Part shown: piece after piece, positions 23,682 through 37,035 of the stretch
How the letters are laid out: each line of letters opens with the position of its first letter
How positions within the stretch are numbered: the first letter of the stretch is position 1
NCBI GenBank assembly: GCA_904063045.1
Contig: CAJFCJ010000008.1
Span: 434,001 to 498,000 of the forward strand
Reading direction: 5' to 3'
Source: Dimorphilus gyrociliatus
Taxonomy: Eukaryota; Annelida; Polychaeta; Dinophilidae
Length of the DNA stretch: 64,000 bases
The notes under the pieces: model-generated
What the model was told of the DNA's origin: nothing
The model's input: only the letters and a program-made list of their open reading frames with translations
The model's database searches: none
Program-made: the position numbers and the translations under genes

Positions 23682-26600
23682 TTCAAAAATAGATTACTAT
23701 TGAATTAGCAAGAACAAGCGCCTTAAAAAGTTAATTAGTATTTCAATAATCTTAATATAGGATCCACAAGCAGTAAAAAATGAACTAGATAGAAGCCATG
23801 CCGGTGAGATGTTCTAAGAGTGTTTACACATCTTTTGTACTAATGTTGTATATAAGGCATCAACTGGTTCTCAAGTTATATAATAATCATAAAAAAAGAT
23901 GTTATTAAATAATTTTATACTAACTTATTAATATTAATAAATAATATTATTAGAATGATGTACAGTATAAGAGTATATTAAGAGAAGATAATGACTATAT
24001 TAGTGTTTATATCTATTTAGACTCGAACCAAAAAGAAAAATAAGAAAGTAATTGGTAACCAATTTAATATACTAGATGGAATAGTAAAAAAAACTATTTC
24101 TCCTTCATTATTTATTAATAGTATTGTATTTGTTTATATGGAACACGAAACCTAGAAGAAGCATACGAATTTCGATAGATTTTCTTCTTAATAATTAAGG
24201 TTTATCGTTAATTGTTCATTCAAGTAAAGAAACTTATATAATACATTAAGAACAATAGAAGAATATCGATATTAAGATAATATTTTATAAGTAAGTGTTA
24301 ATCTTTGATTCAACAATGAATAAAACATTAAAAATGTATTAAACTAATTCTATTTGTATTGATAACAATAGTTACTAACGATAAGTTGACAAAAAACGAT
24401 TTTTCTGTCTCTTCTTCACCATCAAACAAATATTTTCTTTTAACAATTGAAGATAAATATAGAAATAATTAGACTATCGTGCTTTTTAAGCCGTGATTTA
24501 GTAATCTCTTTACATTTCAATTTTTTGTTGTGTCTTTACCTTACGTGCAATATAATCTATAAGGAATGATGATAGATCTAAATATAATAGCATATTTAAT
24601 ATTGTATTATTGCATAATATTTTGATGTAATTAAAGGGAAAGGATAAGGAAAGAATATAGGAATAAGAGCCAAAGGAAATAAAGTATTTTGAAGCTTGAA
24701 TGGTGATATTGAAAAGTTAAATACATAATCAGTCCTCTCCTCTATCTTTCCTCCTCCCCACGCTCTTCCCCCGTATTTTATTACACAATCTCTTCATTTA
24801 TTACACAGTGATACCCCTTTCTTTCTAAAAATAAACACACCCTTCTTATAGTTTTCTACTTCTTATTTCCTTTCATAAAGCTTCTCAAGATTTTTCTTAC
24901 TTTGATTATGTTAGCTTTGAACGTTTTATCAAATAAAATCCATCTTCTTCCTTTTTGAGTGAGATTTAAGTTACAGACCGTATTAACTTACCTATCAAGT
25001 GTTTTTTGGCAACGAGCTTAGATAAAAAGAAAAGGAAAAAGAAACGATTAACATAAATAGGATGTTATAATGAAATCTTGATGATCAATTTTCCATTGAT
25101 TTCCTTTCTTTTTGAATACCACTGATGATCAAAAATATAATTCATGGAAACGTTTGCGATGCTTTATAGACGTGTCTATTACACTTATCTACTGGATTGC
25201 TCTCTTTCTCTTAATTGCTTGAGGTATTTTTCGCAACCAATACTAAGTAATAGTGTTACAATATTCATAAACTGTATTATTCGATTTGCCTAAGGGTCTT
25301 TTAGCAATGGGTACAGTACTCATTTACAGTATTTATACAAGAAAATGAAAAGCTGCATGGCTAAAGTTTATTAGACTAGTAAATTATTCGCTAGATGGCA
25401 CTTGTATAGCTTTTCAAATATAGATGACACTTTAAAGCTTATTCCAGATGATTTTGTCAAACATAAAAATACATAGCATAATTATTATAAAATATCTAAA
25501 ATATATGAGTATACAGTATGTTAATAGTAATGATATATACTGTATATTAGCATGTACAGTATAAAGCAAAAGATAGACAAAAACTAAAGAATATAATAAT
25601 AGAAAGACACAATGAAATGAAAATACTGAATGAAAAAAATTGTATTCGACACTGAGTCACTTGTTATTTCATGTTCTATAGTTTGGCTTTTTTTCTACCC
25701 TTTAGGTTATATGTATTTCTTTTAGAAAGGAGAACAAAATTACAAAATTAAATTACAGTGAAGAAATCATTTTATTGTTTCTTTTTCTTTGTTCTTTCCT
25801 TTTCTCACTCATTCTTCTCCTTTTTTCTTCGTCGTATCCGCCTCTTTTCTCTCTCTCACTCTCTCTCCCTCCCTCTCTCTCACGTTTGTTACAGATACTT
25901 TAATAAAATCGTGAAACAAATATCATTCAGGTGTATTAAAAAATATTAAAAAAGCGGGATTAAATGATTTAATATAATAATTCATTATTTCATCATTGAA
26001 ATAGAACTTGTTTAGTTTAGGAAATCTTAACAACAAAAAATATATTAAGACTTGATGATTGGAGAAATCTCTTGGGTCAATTATTTTTAGAGCATCATTA
26101 TGACGTCAAATATCCCCGTCAGCAGCTTGGCCATGGGGCCAAGGAGAGAGGAATCTGGTTCATGGCTCAAGGCAGGACATTACTTATAAAAGTGTTAAGC
26201 AAAGTGAGAAAAAGGGAATGCAAAGTTGAAAAATTATAGCCTGTTGTTAATTAATATAATCAATTAGTGGTTCTCTGTTTATTGAAAGCATAGTGAGAGA
26301 TCTTTGAATTTAGGATTGCTCAGTATAATGTATAACAAATAAAAAATTCTCATTGCAGTAGAATACTGCAAAGATACTGTATATATATTTTACAGTGTGC
26401 TAAGGTATTTTTGCGAATAAAATCTATTAGAATTCTATAATTAAAAGAAGCTAATTTCCTATTATATTTCATTAATTAATTAACGACTGTTTCAAACAGA
26501 ACATTCTGTGAAATATTTTCAATGATATCCCATCCCATTTTTTTTAATAAAAGCGTTTATTGAGCGTCTACAGGTTTATTAGTCTTTGTCAGAAAGTACT

Positions 26601-27501
26601 ATGAAGATAGCTGAATACAATGGTACTCTTTACAGTAAAGGCGTATTATCTTAGGCCTAGGACAGGAAACGATCCATTATTTTTCTATAAGAATATGATA
26701 TTGCAATTCCATCAGGAAAGCTGTACATTGGACTAAAGGAAAAGACTTTTAAATGCTTATTTCATCGCCTATCAATGTATTATGTTTGGCGTCGTTGCCT
26801 TTGGATGGTTGAAAGTAAACTAGCTTTTGCTCCTACTGGCTTCGGATATTTATGAAAATCATTACTTTTCTCCTCGTACTGTTTGCTTTCTTTAGCAAAA
26901 GCGACAGAATATCAAAAAAAATTGTATTTTAGATAAAATAACTACTTTTTTCACGTATAAATAAAAAAAAAAACTTATTATGACGTTTGGATAGGTTCCC
27001 ATTTTGCAAATAGTCAACTGCAAATTTACTTACATATTGCAGATCGACGATGCCTAAACCACCATCAACCTTTATAAATATCACTATTGTGCAATTGTAT
27101 GAAGGTTTTTTTTTTATACTTTTTTTTTTTTGTTTTGTTCTCCTACTTTCTATAAAATATTGAAAATTTGTGATTTCTAGTTTTTTAATACCGTAATTAG
27201 GAATGAATTAAATTTTCATTAGGAAAGCAAATTATCGATTCATGACAATTAGACAGGTCTTTTTATTAGACTAAAAATAGAATTATTAATCTTTCTTTGA
27301 CTAGTACCTTAAAATATTGCTAAAAAAAATACGGAATTATTCTCTTCGTTTAACAACTCTGCAGGTTGCACATTTCTTCATTATTTTCGTTGAAAAGCTC
27401 GGTTAAGTCGCTCCATATTTTTTTCTATCGAAAAGTACAAGATACTTGAGGAGGAAGGAAGTGAAAATAAAAGCACCAATTTCCTCATAAATTTCGTTTA
27501 T
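23682..27501. other. Gene desert with one promoter-like island
   Basis: No exon could be supported over 3.8 kb. Most of it is very AT-rich. A CT-rich tract at about 25850-25882 gives spurious Ser/Leu reading frames. The only notable segment is 26099-26192, which is GC-richer and contains a CRE, an inverted repeat and a TATA box; it has its own entry. Confidence 0.55.
26101..26192 (+). promoter_or_regulatory. Promoter-like island: CRE, NF-I-like inverted repeat, TATA box
   Basis: TGACGTCA (26101-26108) is a perfect cAMP-response element. CTTGGCC/GGCCAAG (26126-26132 and 26137-26143) form an exact 7-bp inverted repeat, one base off the NF-I spacing. TATAAAAG lies at 26185-26192. Together these look like a core promoter pointing right, but no open reading frame of note follows. 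Confidence 0.4.
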
Positions 27502-30500
27502 CTACTCTCCTGTAGCCGTAAAACACGACGGAATTTTCCAGCTTCTGCTACCTCCATGAACTCGGAGAGACAGCCATAAGTTAGCATTTGGAACCGAAGA
27601 GGGACGGGATGTTCCGAATCCATTGGAAGCTTGATAGGCAGACTCAACAGTAGAAACAGCTGATTCGTCGCAACCTGTTCCAATATAAAGTATAATAATT
27701 GCAAACTTTCTACTAAAAGCAGGGCAAATCGAATTTGGAGGAAGGGAAGGAGTGGTATTAAAAAATAAAACAGCATATACGAAAAGGTTTTTTTTGTCCT
27801 ACTATTTTTACTGTATATATCTTGTATATTTCTATTTAAAAGTATTTATAATAATGTGCTTCTACTGTATGCAAATTATTAAATAATAGTAATATACATA
27901 ACTTAACTGTGCCTTAAATAATCTATGGATTTTACGAACTCTCAAAAAATCTCTACAACTAGACATATGTAACTTGAAATAAAATAAATGGGCTGTCAAC
28001 AAATCATGTGCTCTATTTAAGGAATATTTAAAAGGGGTTACAACTTACACATACTAGACGGGACTCGTCCTCTACTAGCTGATCGACCGTAACGCGGCTG
28101 TTCCAGCAGCAGCTCGACAATACCCTAAATGAAGACAAGTTAAAGGATCGAATTAAATTAAAGTCAAGTATTTGAGAATAGGAGAATCTAAGGAATACCT
28201 TTAATTCATTGAAGATATCCATTTCGAGCACGCTCTGCTTAACAATCTCATTTTGGATCATATTATTTAAATAATTTTTTACATAATTAAAGTCTTGCTG
28301 AAGTTGCATCGCTCCAATGACACTAAATCGAATTTTTTTCTGTAGTATAACGCTCGTCCAAGCGTAACATAATGCGTTCAGAGTAATACAAAAAGCTGAG
28401 GTTTGAGCGTTCGGGCTCAGGCTGTTGCAAGCGTCGATAACTGGTTCAACTAGTTCATCTATGGCTCTTTCAGCATAAGGTAAGGGATCACACGGTGGCT
28501 CTCCTTTCTTCTTCCATACTTTACCCACTGGTAGAGAGCTTTCAAAAAAATCTAAAGCTTTCTTCCGAAAAATTTCACTAAATCGTTTCGTGATACTACT
28601 AGACAACGTCTAAAAAGAAGAAATAGTTCGTTAGACGAATCTTTAGTATTCGATTTGGAGAAGTCACGAACCTGCATCGATATTGCAACAGTACTTAGTC
28701 GTTGATGTATCAATTCAGCCAGTACGTAAGTGGAATTCTCATCATACGTCAGTAGAATTCTCTCATCAGCGCATTTTGGCCGACTAACTGATACTAGGGT
28801 CGTTAGTTCGTCTGACAATATCTAATAAAACATATTAATTATTTATTAGACTTTTTCTAGTGATGATTTCACATAGAATTAGCTATTAGATGTCAATATA
28901 AATAACAGAATTCCCCTAATTATTAGTAAATTAGTTCTTAAAAAAGGCGTTGGCCCAGAGAAATTTAAATAATAACTCAATCAGAAATAGTTAATGGCAG
29001 ATGCGCTTTCACAGGTAACTCATTATTATGGATGAATGCGGCAAATATTAACCTTCAAATCTGAATAGCAGACCAGCAGAAATTGAGGTAGATTCCAGGA
29101 GGATAATAACTGAGAAGTTTGAGAATGACTCCACCTAGCCGCCATTTCGCAAACAATTTCGCACCTCGTTAAACAAGTAACTTGTAAAGGCAGCGTCTCT
29201 TTCCAGGTACATGGCAATGTTGCTGGGGGTAACGAGGAAATTAGATAAAAAGACTATTCGAAAGTCCCTTTTTTGTTTTTCATACGAAAATCAAAGGACA
29301 GAATAAATTAAAAAAAAAGTTTCTAACCATCGCTCGTGAGTTTTTGGAGCATATTGAAAATCCTAATTAGCGGCTGAAAGGAGTCACGGAGTTGGCATGC
29401 AGTTTTAGTGCAGGATAAAGAATCGTTGAGCGGAGTTGGTGAACATTTGTCTACAGTTGAAGCTCCTATCGCCTCACAGATATCTTTGAAGAAAAAGAAT
29501 AAAGATGCATTTCAATTAATAAATTGAAAAACTAAGCAGAACTAAAGTATAATTAATATATCTACTTACTCATATCACAAGCAGAGAGAGCTGCTCTGAT
29601 ATGCAGTTTTATAGAACAGAGTAACAAACTTTTACGCCCTTGTATAGGAAATATATCTGTAAAATATAGCTATTATTAATTTATCTTCAATATATTTGCA
29701 TATATATAGATGGTATTAGATATTATATATCTAATATAATGTAATAGGATTCTCTGAACAGACAATCTTAAAAAAATATTCAAACCTCTAAAACATAAAT
29801 GTTGCAAAACCTTCTCGAGCACCATTATAGCAAAGTGTGAAATAAAATTCACCCTTCCCATCATTCTTTCACAGTCGTCGACGCTACCCCAACACATTTC
29901 ATCCAGGAAATCACTTATTAAACCTCCAAAGTGCATCCAAAGAGCATCGGCGTAATGTTGCATTAATTTCTCTCTTATACCGTAATCGTCAGTGTCTTCC
30001 CATTTCACTGTTTTTTTGTCATTTTTTGACTTTCTACTACTATTTTTTCTTTTACGTCGTTTACTTGTTGATGAAGAACGCAGAGAGGAACGAAGGAGTG
30101 AAGTTGACTGGGCGAATACACTTAGAAAGTTCGATAATATTTGCCAATCATTCTGATACACTTCCATTACGGGAGAGATTCTATCTAATAAATCAAGGAT
30201 TCTCTCCTTCTCTTTCGACTTTCTGAGTACGTGATGAATTTCATCCGAACAGGCGATATGACGGTAAGTATGTATGGCTACGTACTTGGCCTTTTCACAG
30301 GCCATACAACTAAGTAACTCGGTAAAAGCTATCGATTGTGGATTGCATGAGCAATCTTTGATCGATAGGACTATGGCGTTGTATTCCTCGATTCCTCTTG
30401 CGATATTCCATAATACATCAGATGTTGTTCTTTCCAGATCACTGTGAGCTAGAACTTTGATACCAACTTTTATAAAACGCTCCATCCATAATATTGTTTT

Positions 30501-31097
30501 ATCTCTAAGACGTTTAACACGCTTCTCTATAGCTGTTAATTGAACAGCCAATTGTAATACAGAACATCCCAAATGATTCGACGAATTATGCAGGCAATGA
30601 ACGATAGACGAGAAATGGTTAGTATGCACACGTAAATCATCACAAATCGAATTTAGACAGTCTAGCTTTGATTGCGGTGGTGAATCGAGAGAATTTCGAC
30701 AAATAGCATCCCAACTTTCCATTTCTTGTCTAGCAACATTAACGACATCCTGAACGAACGTTGTAAAAGACTTGAGCCGAATTACACAATCTCTTATGAT
30801 TGATAATCTCGCCCTTTGAGCAATGAGGGTCCTCATTAATTTGTACTTAAGAGCAAAAGTAACGGACCATTTGTTATGTTGAAAAATTTCAGAATCGAGG
30901 CGCCTTATCATGCGCTCATCTGAACCAGTAGCCTTGAATATGTCCTCAAACACTTTACATAATTCGTAGGCATCGGATAAATGAAACTGATAGTGCTCAT
31001 AGGTATCCGATGCCGTTTCCAGATCCGATGGAAGTTCATCTTCGTCCACACTAGCTACTTTGCTGAGGAATTGGAGTTTGTCGCGCGATGATGCCAT
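27502..31097 (-). CDS. CCDC142: CCDC142-like protein (multi-exon)
   Basis: Poorly characterised but conserved animal protein of largely helical content; its biochemical role is unknown. The start at 31097 opens a long first exon (31097-29786). Smaller exons follow, including about 29656-29573, 29485-29329, 29224-29054, 28820-28672, 28608-28199 and 28115-28052, with the last ending at 27502. The C-terminal block is the diagnostic part. KIRFSVIGAMQLQQDFNYVK matches the human GIRFSLQGALQLKQDFGVV region, preceded by a similar EPVIDACNSLSPNAQ stretch. The extreme C-terminus NLWLSLRVHGGSRSWKIPSC parallels the human WLALRQHQRPRWHLPF ending. The N-terminal half is much less conserved and carries a short basic SKRRKRKNSSRKSK cluster near residue 345, a possible nuclear signal. 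Family call from remembered human sequence; good confidence. Confidence 0.8.
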
Positions 31098-31106
31098 CCA
31101 CGCCTA

Positions 31107-31114
31107 TGACGTCA
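31107..31114. promoter_or_regulatory. CRE palindrome at the CCDC142 start
   Basis: TGACGTCA lies only 9 bp upstream of the CCDC142 start codon (31097, minus strand), so it falls in the leader or initiator region. Match to the ATF/CREB consensus; function not shown. Confidence 0.35.
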
Positions 31115-31706
31115 TCGATTATACGATTCTTGCTCTCATTTCAGAGGCGTTCTGAAAATAAAAATGATGTAAAAAGACAACAAGACGTCTTGTAGATTGA
31201 CTTCGGAGATTACGGTTTGACTTCGAAAAATTTCTGCCAACCGCAGCAAAATTGTTGTTTACCAACGTAAATACTCGACAATCCTCTAATCGTGAGCTTA
31301 CATAGTAATTCACAGGCGAATTGTCATTATCTCAAAAGCGAAACTCTAATAGTAAGTAAGATATAAAAACAAAGTCAGTTATTTACAAATGCGATCTATT
31401 CCAGGGCAATCCGAAAATCGAAACATTTTCTCTCAATAGTGAAAATTCATTCACCACACGTTTGCCGCCATGTTTCTATAAACAAATTAATTACCCATCA
31501 TGCAACTTAGTAGGGCTCCTGGTCAAATTTCTTAGCTCTCACTAGATGTCACTATGTACTTACTAACATCACCAGAGTATTTACTACAAGTTGTATATTG
31601 TATAAAAATGACATTTAAACACCTTCATATACAATGTAATTAGCTGCAATTTAGCATTAAGAATTACAAATTGCAATGATTAATTATTTCGTATTGTCTT
31701 TAAGTC
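31115..31706. other. Intergenic region between CCDC142 and PRELID1
   Basis: Upstream of CCDC142 and downstream of the PRELID1 stop. It contains TTTGCCGCCATG (about 31460), a YY1-like core GCCGCCAT. No supported coding exon. Confidence 0.5.
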
Positions 31707-32348
31707 TTAACTTGTATTCGATGCAACGGCTCTCTGCACCTTTTCTTTAGCTTTTTGGGCTTTCTCGGCAGCTGTTTGTTTTAACAGTTCTTTGGGTGTA
31801 AGAACATGTAATGACTCGTTTGTGTAAAGTTTATTCAGAACATACTCCAAACCCTTGTTAGCCTTCGAAGCATTGTGTTTAAATCTTTCGGCACCGAATG
31901 TTTGCAGGGCAGTGGCTAATCCCAACAGATCAGACTTTACTGTAGCTCTACGATCAATTAAACAGCGATGTTTTTCTTGCATTGTGTACACAACTGTTTC
32001 CTCAACATACATAACTTTTGTAAGGCCAATATTTCTTGTCTTGGTTTTAAGTATTTTGCGAACGGGGTCTACTAAAGATTCCTCTATTATCGATACAGTT
32101 CTTTGTGCGGACGGTACAAGCTTCTCTCCCCATTTGGGAATAGAGTTGGTCTTGGTAAGTAAGCGGACTGAACGAAGTAGTGGTCCATCCTTTGAGAGAA
32201 TCACTTTGCGATCAACAACATCTTCAGTTAGAACGTGTTTTGAATATGGATTAGGATAACGCCTCCAAAAAGCAGTAACTACTTGTTGCCAGCTAAACGA
32301 TACGACTTTATCCGATACTTTCACTTGTTTCCCATCACTACTCCACAT
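31707..32348 (-). CDS. PRELID1: PRELI-domain protein, PRELID1-type phosphatidic acid carrier (single exon)
   Basis: Mitochondrial intermembrane-space lipid-transfer protein. In the family it pairs with TRIAP1 to carry phosphatidic acid to the inner membrane for cardiolipin synthesis. The 213-residue product shows the PRELI/MSF1 domain over about residues 15-175: FSWQQVVTAFWRRYPNPYSK, VLTEDVVDRKV, RLLTKTNSIPKW and ERFKHNASKANKGLEYVLNK. A Lys/Ala-rich helix (AEKAQKAKEKVQRAV) closes the protein, as in vertebrate PRELID1. The length equals the human protein within a few residues. No introns. A perfect GCGCATGCGC lies about 130 bp upstream, fitting a nuclear gene for a mitochondrial protein. Confidence 0.95.
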   Translation of the reverse strand: MWSSDGKQVKVSDKVVSFSWQQVVTAFWRRYPNPYSKHVLTEDVVDRKVILSKDGPLLRSVRLLTKTNSIPKWGEKLVPSAQRTVSIIEESLVDPVRKILKTKTRNIGLTKVMYVEETVVYTMQEKHRCLIDRRATVKSDLLGLATALQTFGAERFKHNASKANKGLEYVLNKLYTNESLHVLTPKELLKQTAAEKAQKAKEKVQRAVASNTS

Positions 32349-32479
32349 GTTGGATGATTTGATGAATGTCTCTTATACACTAATTTCTTTCCAGGTAATA
32401 TTCTTAATTTCTTATTAGATACCGCATGCCCATGACATCACATCCGTTTCCTCATTGACCTTGAATCGTGCTTACAAGC

Positions 32480-32489
32480 GCGCATGCGC
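32480..32489. promoter_or_regulatory. NRF-1-type palindrome upstream of PRELID1
   Basis: GCGCATGCGC is the exact core recognised by nuclear respiratory factor 1 in animals. It lies 132 bp upstream of the PRELID1 start codon in a GC-richer patch of an otherwise AT-rich region. Confidence 0.55.
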
Positions 32490-33483
32490 AGAAATGGTTT
32501 TTTTTATCTCAGGGCGGCTTAAGCGATTTTAAAATTCTTTTCACGAAAACTCCTTCGTTTGATAAAATTAACAAAAATTGATAACATTCATTTAAAATTT
32601 TTAAATCCAACTTATTAACCTAAATGTTTGTAGAAATTATACAGAAGACTTTTTTGAAGACAGTCTATCTTTACAGAGATAAGATAAAAAACTGTGTCAA
32701 ATGAACAACAAATAAAGCTGTATAAATAAATTTTCCTCTGTATAAATATCTATTTTAAATTTTACAACGACCGAAGAATAGATGTTTATCAAAGTCACAT
32801 TGTACCCCGAATAACTTCCTATTACCTCAAAACCTAACAAGTCCAATTAACAATATGTGTAAAGATTTCGTAATACGCTTACCTCTAATCAGTGATATCA
32901 ATTCAAAGCTTCCAAAACTCGGTATGATATTTGATATGATCGTAAAAAGAGAATATTATCTTGTTCTAGAATAATAACAAATATGTTAATCGAAGTAAAG
33001 CACGCAAATCTATTGGTAGTTGCTGTTTTCTTTAACCGCCAGAAGATTGTCTGACGTCTGAACTACATAAAACATCCCTCTGATTACCCTGATTTCAGAG
33101 ATAAAAAGTACTAAAATATATTTCAAAGATGATATAGAAGGAAGCAGACGAAGCTAATATCTTCAATAATTACTTCCTTACTTTTTTTTAAAAACTCTTT
33201 ACCTTCCTTGTCATAGTGTCTTTTGATTATTATTCAATATCTTATTATTATAAATTAGGTTTATGTTTCATTTTAAGATTATATCTTGAATTTCGTCTTT
33301 GTCAAGTGTTTTTTCGACCCTTTTAGGCTATTTAATCGCGACGTCTAATAAAAACTGCATCTACTTCGGAAGTGAAAAAGAAATGGCGCGTAAAATACTT
33401 TGCTATGCTCTCTGTATTGAAATTCTGTGATCATAATAATCCCGTTTTGTTTTCTATACTATATTTCATCTGAAGTAAAAGTT
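32490..33483. other. Intergenic region between PRELID1 and NFX1
   Basis: AT-rich. The left edge belongs to the PRELID1 promoter and the right edge to the NFX1 3' end. No coding or RNA gene recognised. Confidence 0.5.
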
Positions 33484-36400
33484 TTAATTATCATAGTCAA
33501 AGTAATCGATAACTTTGCATTCAGCCGTTTCAGGTGGTTTCTCTGCACTCCTGCAGACAAAAAAAAAACATGCGTAAAAAAATTTCCAACTTAGGTTAAA
33601 GGTCAATGTTACTTTGTATCTTCATTGGTGAGTTCTGTTATTACTGGCGGCTGCATAGTGCGACCATATATTGATCTCTGAGTTGATTCAATTAGTGACA
33701 TGTTTGGTAGTTTGGCGACGCCTCTGTAAAAAAAATATTTAAGGTTGGATGATTTTTTATCTTCTATAGTTCAAATAAATTACTTTTTAGCAGTTGCAAC
33801 AACATTCTTATAAGGTTCTTCATCATAACTCAGTGTTGTACAGAAATAAAACTCTGCAAGCTCATGAATAATATGTCTTTTATCCCGAGACATAGCTTGA
33901 AATGAGTGACTGCGGGAATTCGACTTAGATAGATTTGCCGATATAACCAACTCTCTTAAAGATGTTTCAATTTGACCAACGAACTGGGGATTAAGCCTAT
34001 TAGGGAAGAATATTTAGTCAAATTAGAAAATTAGATTGACAGCCAAGTTTACTTTTATTACTTACTTGGCAGCATTCTTCAAAAATTCTGTATAAGTTGA
34101 ATTTGTGCTTTGACGGTCAGGATCAATGCCTAAGGCTTCAGCCATTTGCTTCTTTCTCAAAATTGAAGCGCATACCTCATCGCAGGGAATCCTTTAGTAA
34201 TAAATTTAGCATATAAAATAGAAAAACTGTCTTTTTATAATTAAGTTTACATTTGTTTTTGAAGAGTTTGACGTAAAGATACCAAATTAACAGCTCCTTC
34301 GTCCTTGCAGAGTAATGGTCTTATTCTGGTTTATTAAAAAACAAAATAAGCATTTCAAGGTACATTCTATAACAATAGGAATATCTTTTACCTAGTACAT
34401 GATCGTAGTGAGGGTGCACAAGGAACCTTCATGACTTTCCGTCCGCATTCGCAATGTAAGGATATCTGTACAGATTATTTCTTTAAAATAGTACCTAATC
34501 CATCAATCAGAAATATTCTATACCTCTGTTTCGCAAAGATTCTCTGGACAAGCTGATCCAACATGACACTTGTTGTTACAAGGATGTCCACAATTCTCCC
34601 TTATTTTCTCACATTTTAGAAGGCACTCTTCACCAGTTTTTGCGCACTCATCTTTGTGACATACTTTGTCGCATTTATGTTCGCCACAAGGTAAAGGTTT
34701 GGCACATTTCAATCCGCAGGAAATATCATTCAAGTGACAAGGAATATTGTTTCGGATTTCATGTCCTCCCATACCTAATGATAATGATTTATCATAAAAA
34801 TAGTCATATAATTAACTTTCAGCAATTGAAAACTTACAAATCTTTTGAACTAAAACTGTGCAAGGGGGACATTTCACATCCGAATGACAATTATGAGAAA
34901 CTTTATGGTCGCAAGAATGTTGCCTTGAGCAAGGCTTTTTACATTCAGGTGGTTTTTCTCCACATGCAATGGGCGGTAATTTAACGGAACTTCCACACTC
35001 ACAAAAGAACTCGTCAAACGCTGGAAAATTTAATAAAAAAAATTAATAGTGATCTTCAAAAAAAAGAACTCTAGATGAAACTTACAAACGTTCCAACATT
35101 TATGACAATTGCCTTTGTGACAGGGCTCTTCACAATAATGTAACTCGCAAGACAACTTTCTACCGCAAATTTGCTCGCAAATATGTTCCTTTTTCTGCAA
35201 CAAAAATTGTAAATTCGACGAAAAAAGTTAATAAACATATACTAAAATACCGTGCAGCACTTTTCCCTGCACTTGTGACGACCGCATGATAATTTTCGAT
35301 TACATATCTTACTGCATCGCAAAGTTTTACCTATAAGTAATTAATCAATAATGAATAATTCAATTTAACTAAAACTAATTCGCTTACTTTCTCTAACATA
35401 TTCTATACATGATATTGTCTCCTCTATGTAACCACAATGACATCTCGATAGGCTTTCACCCGTACACGTAGCGCAATCTCCATCATGACATTTCAGCTGA
35501 CAAGTATGACGTTCATCTTTTTCCAAGAAAATATTTAAAATTTGATAATAAATACAATATTAATATTTCTATGTAATTACCATTCTTTCCACATCCTAAT
35601 TCCTTATTGCAAATCGAGTCACAAGTAGGTAATGGATCTTCACAACTTTTCCTGTTGGAATTTTCGATTATTGTCTTGCCACATGCGCAATAAGGACTGT
35701 TTATGTCTCTGTCACAAGCATCGCAGTCTCCCGGATGGCAAAGTGACTTACATTTGTGATTGTCACATGTTAGCAATTTGTCACATGTGTTATCGCAATT
35801 GAAATATTTTTCAACGTCACTAGCTCCGCAAGTAATAACTTTTGAAGTTCTTTGGCAGAAGCATTCTATTAAATATTTGAAAGAAAATTACTTAGGATTT
35901 ATAATTAAAATACAACAATTTTTATATACTTATGTCAATTTCTTCCTCACAAGGTTTGCAAGGTCCATCATGACAAGTTGCAGTACAAGCATGAATACCG
36001 CAATTTAGAAGTTTTAAGCATTTTTCATCACATGAAAAAGAAGCCTGAGAGCAGCATTGAACTTTTTTGCTATCAAAATTTCAAGAGAAAATATTAAAAA
36101 AAAAGGTATTTTAATTTTTTCATAAGAATATTTACCTAATTTTTCCGCATCTACATTTCTTTGATACCATTACCTGGCAAGTGGGACATGGCCCTGGATG
36201 ACACAATCTATTTTGAAAAAGAATATTTAACAAGTTAACCTTTAGAATATAATAATTTATAATTTAATCAATTTATTACATGTTACATGGATGAATGCAA
36301 TTGTGATTTCTACTTTTCCTGCAGACATTTCCACAACTAAAAGGTATTTCGTGATAATTTACAGCAGGATTTTTCACTTTCAAGCAGAAGCATTGAAAAT

Positions 36401-37035
36401 CAGTTGGAATTTCCGTAAAAATTAACTGACAAGCTGGACATCTCCAACAAGCATCTAAAAATAAACATATAATTACGTAACAAATTAAAGAATGCATTGT
36501 TATAGTATTTACCTTCTTCACCGGACTTAGACCATTTTTTAATGCACTTCAAGTGAAATATATGATAACATGCTCCGCAGCTCCAAATTTGATCCCGTTT
36601 TTTCAATTCTTTCAAGCATACCATACACTCATAGTTACCTTTCATTAAAGAGTAAATGAGGTTCTCTCTCTGGGATTCAATTTCTACGGCTGTTTTTTTA
36701 TTTTTATGTGCTCTCCTTCTAGGATTATTTGATACGTTAGCACGGGTTGCGCCTTCGTCAGCTTCACCATTTTCTTGGGCAGTTTCAGGCTGATTGGTTT
36801 TCCTTCTTCGGTTATTAGACCTAAAATTTCGATTATAATTTCCTCGATATGGTCGGTTTCGATTCTGTGAAGGCTGCTCATGTTGAACATTTTCAGTTGG
36901 TCGTTCACCTTGAGTAGCGTTGTTTTGTGTATAATTTCTTTTATTATTACGATTATATCTCCTTGGATAGCCTCTGCCTTGCTGACGTGAATTAGCTCTT
37001 GAACCGTCTGGCTCTTCGTTGTTTTGCAAGTCCAT
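33484..37035 (-). CDS. NFX1: NF-X1-type RING/zinc-finger protein with R3H domain (many small exons)
   Basis: Nuclear transcriptional regulator and putative E3 ligase of the NFX1/shuttle-craft family. The start [20 protein letters not shown] opens an Arg/Asn-rich disordered segment. A RING-CH-like finger follows: [20 protein letters not shown]...[11 protein letters not shown], then CWRCPACQ after an intron. A long tandem series of NF-X1 fingers comes next (examples [51 protein letters not shown]). The C-terminal R3H-like domain reads [20 protein letters not shown] followed by [16 protein letters not shown]. The protein ends in a short acidic DYFDYDN tail. Exon borders checked include 37035-36513 and the next exon from 36454; the remaining exons, roughly a dozen, were recognised by their Cys-rich content and not all borders were computed. 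Confidence 0.93.

Noticed and set aside
25758-25949. Ser/Phe/Leu-rich open frame
   Set aside because: CT-rich low-complexity tract without a homologue-like pattern.
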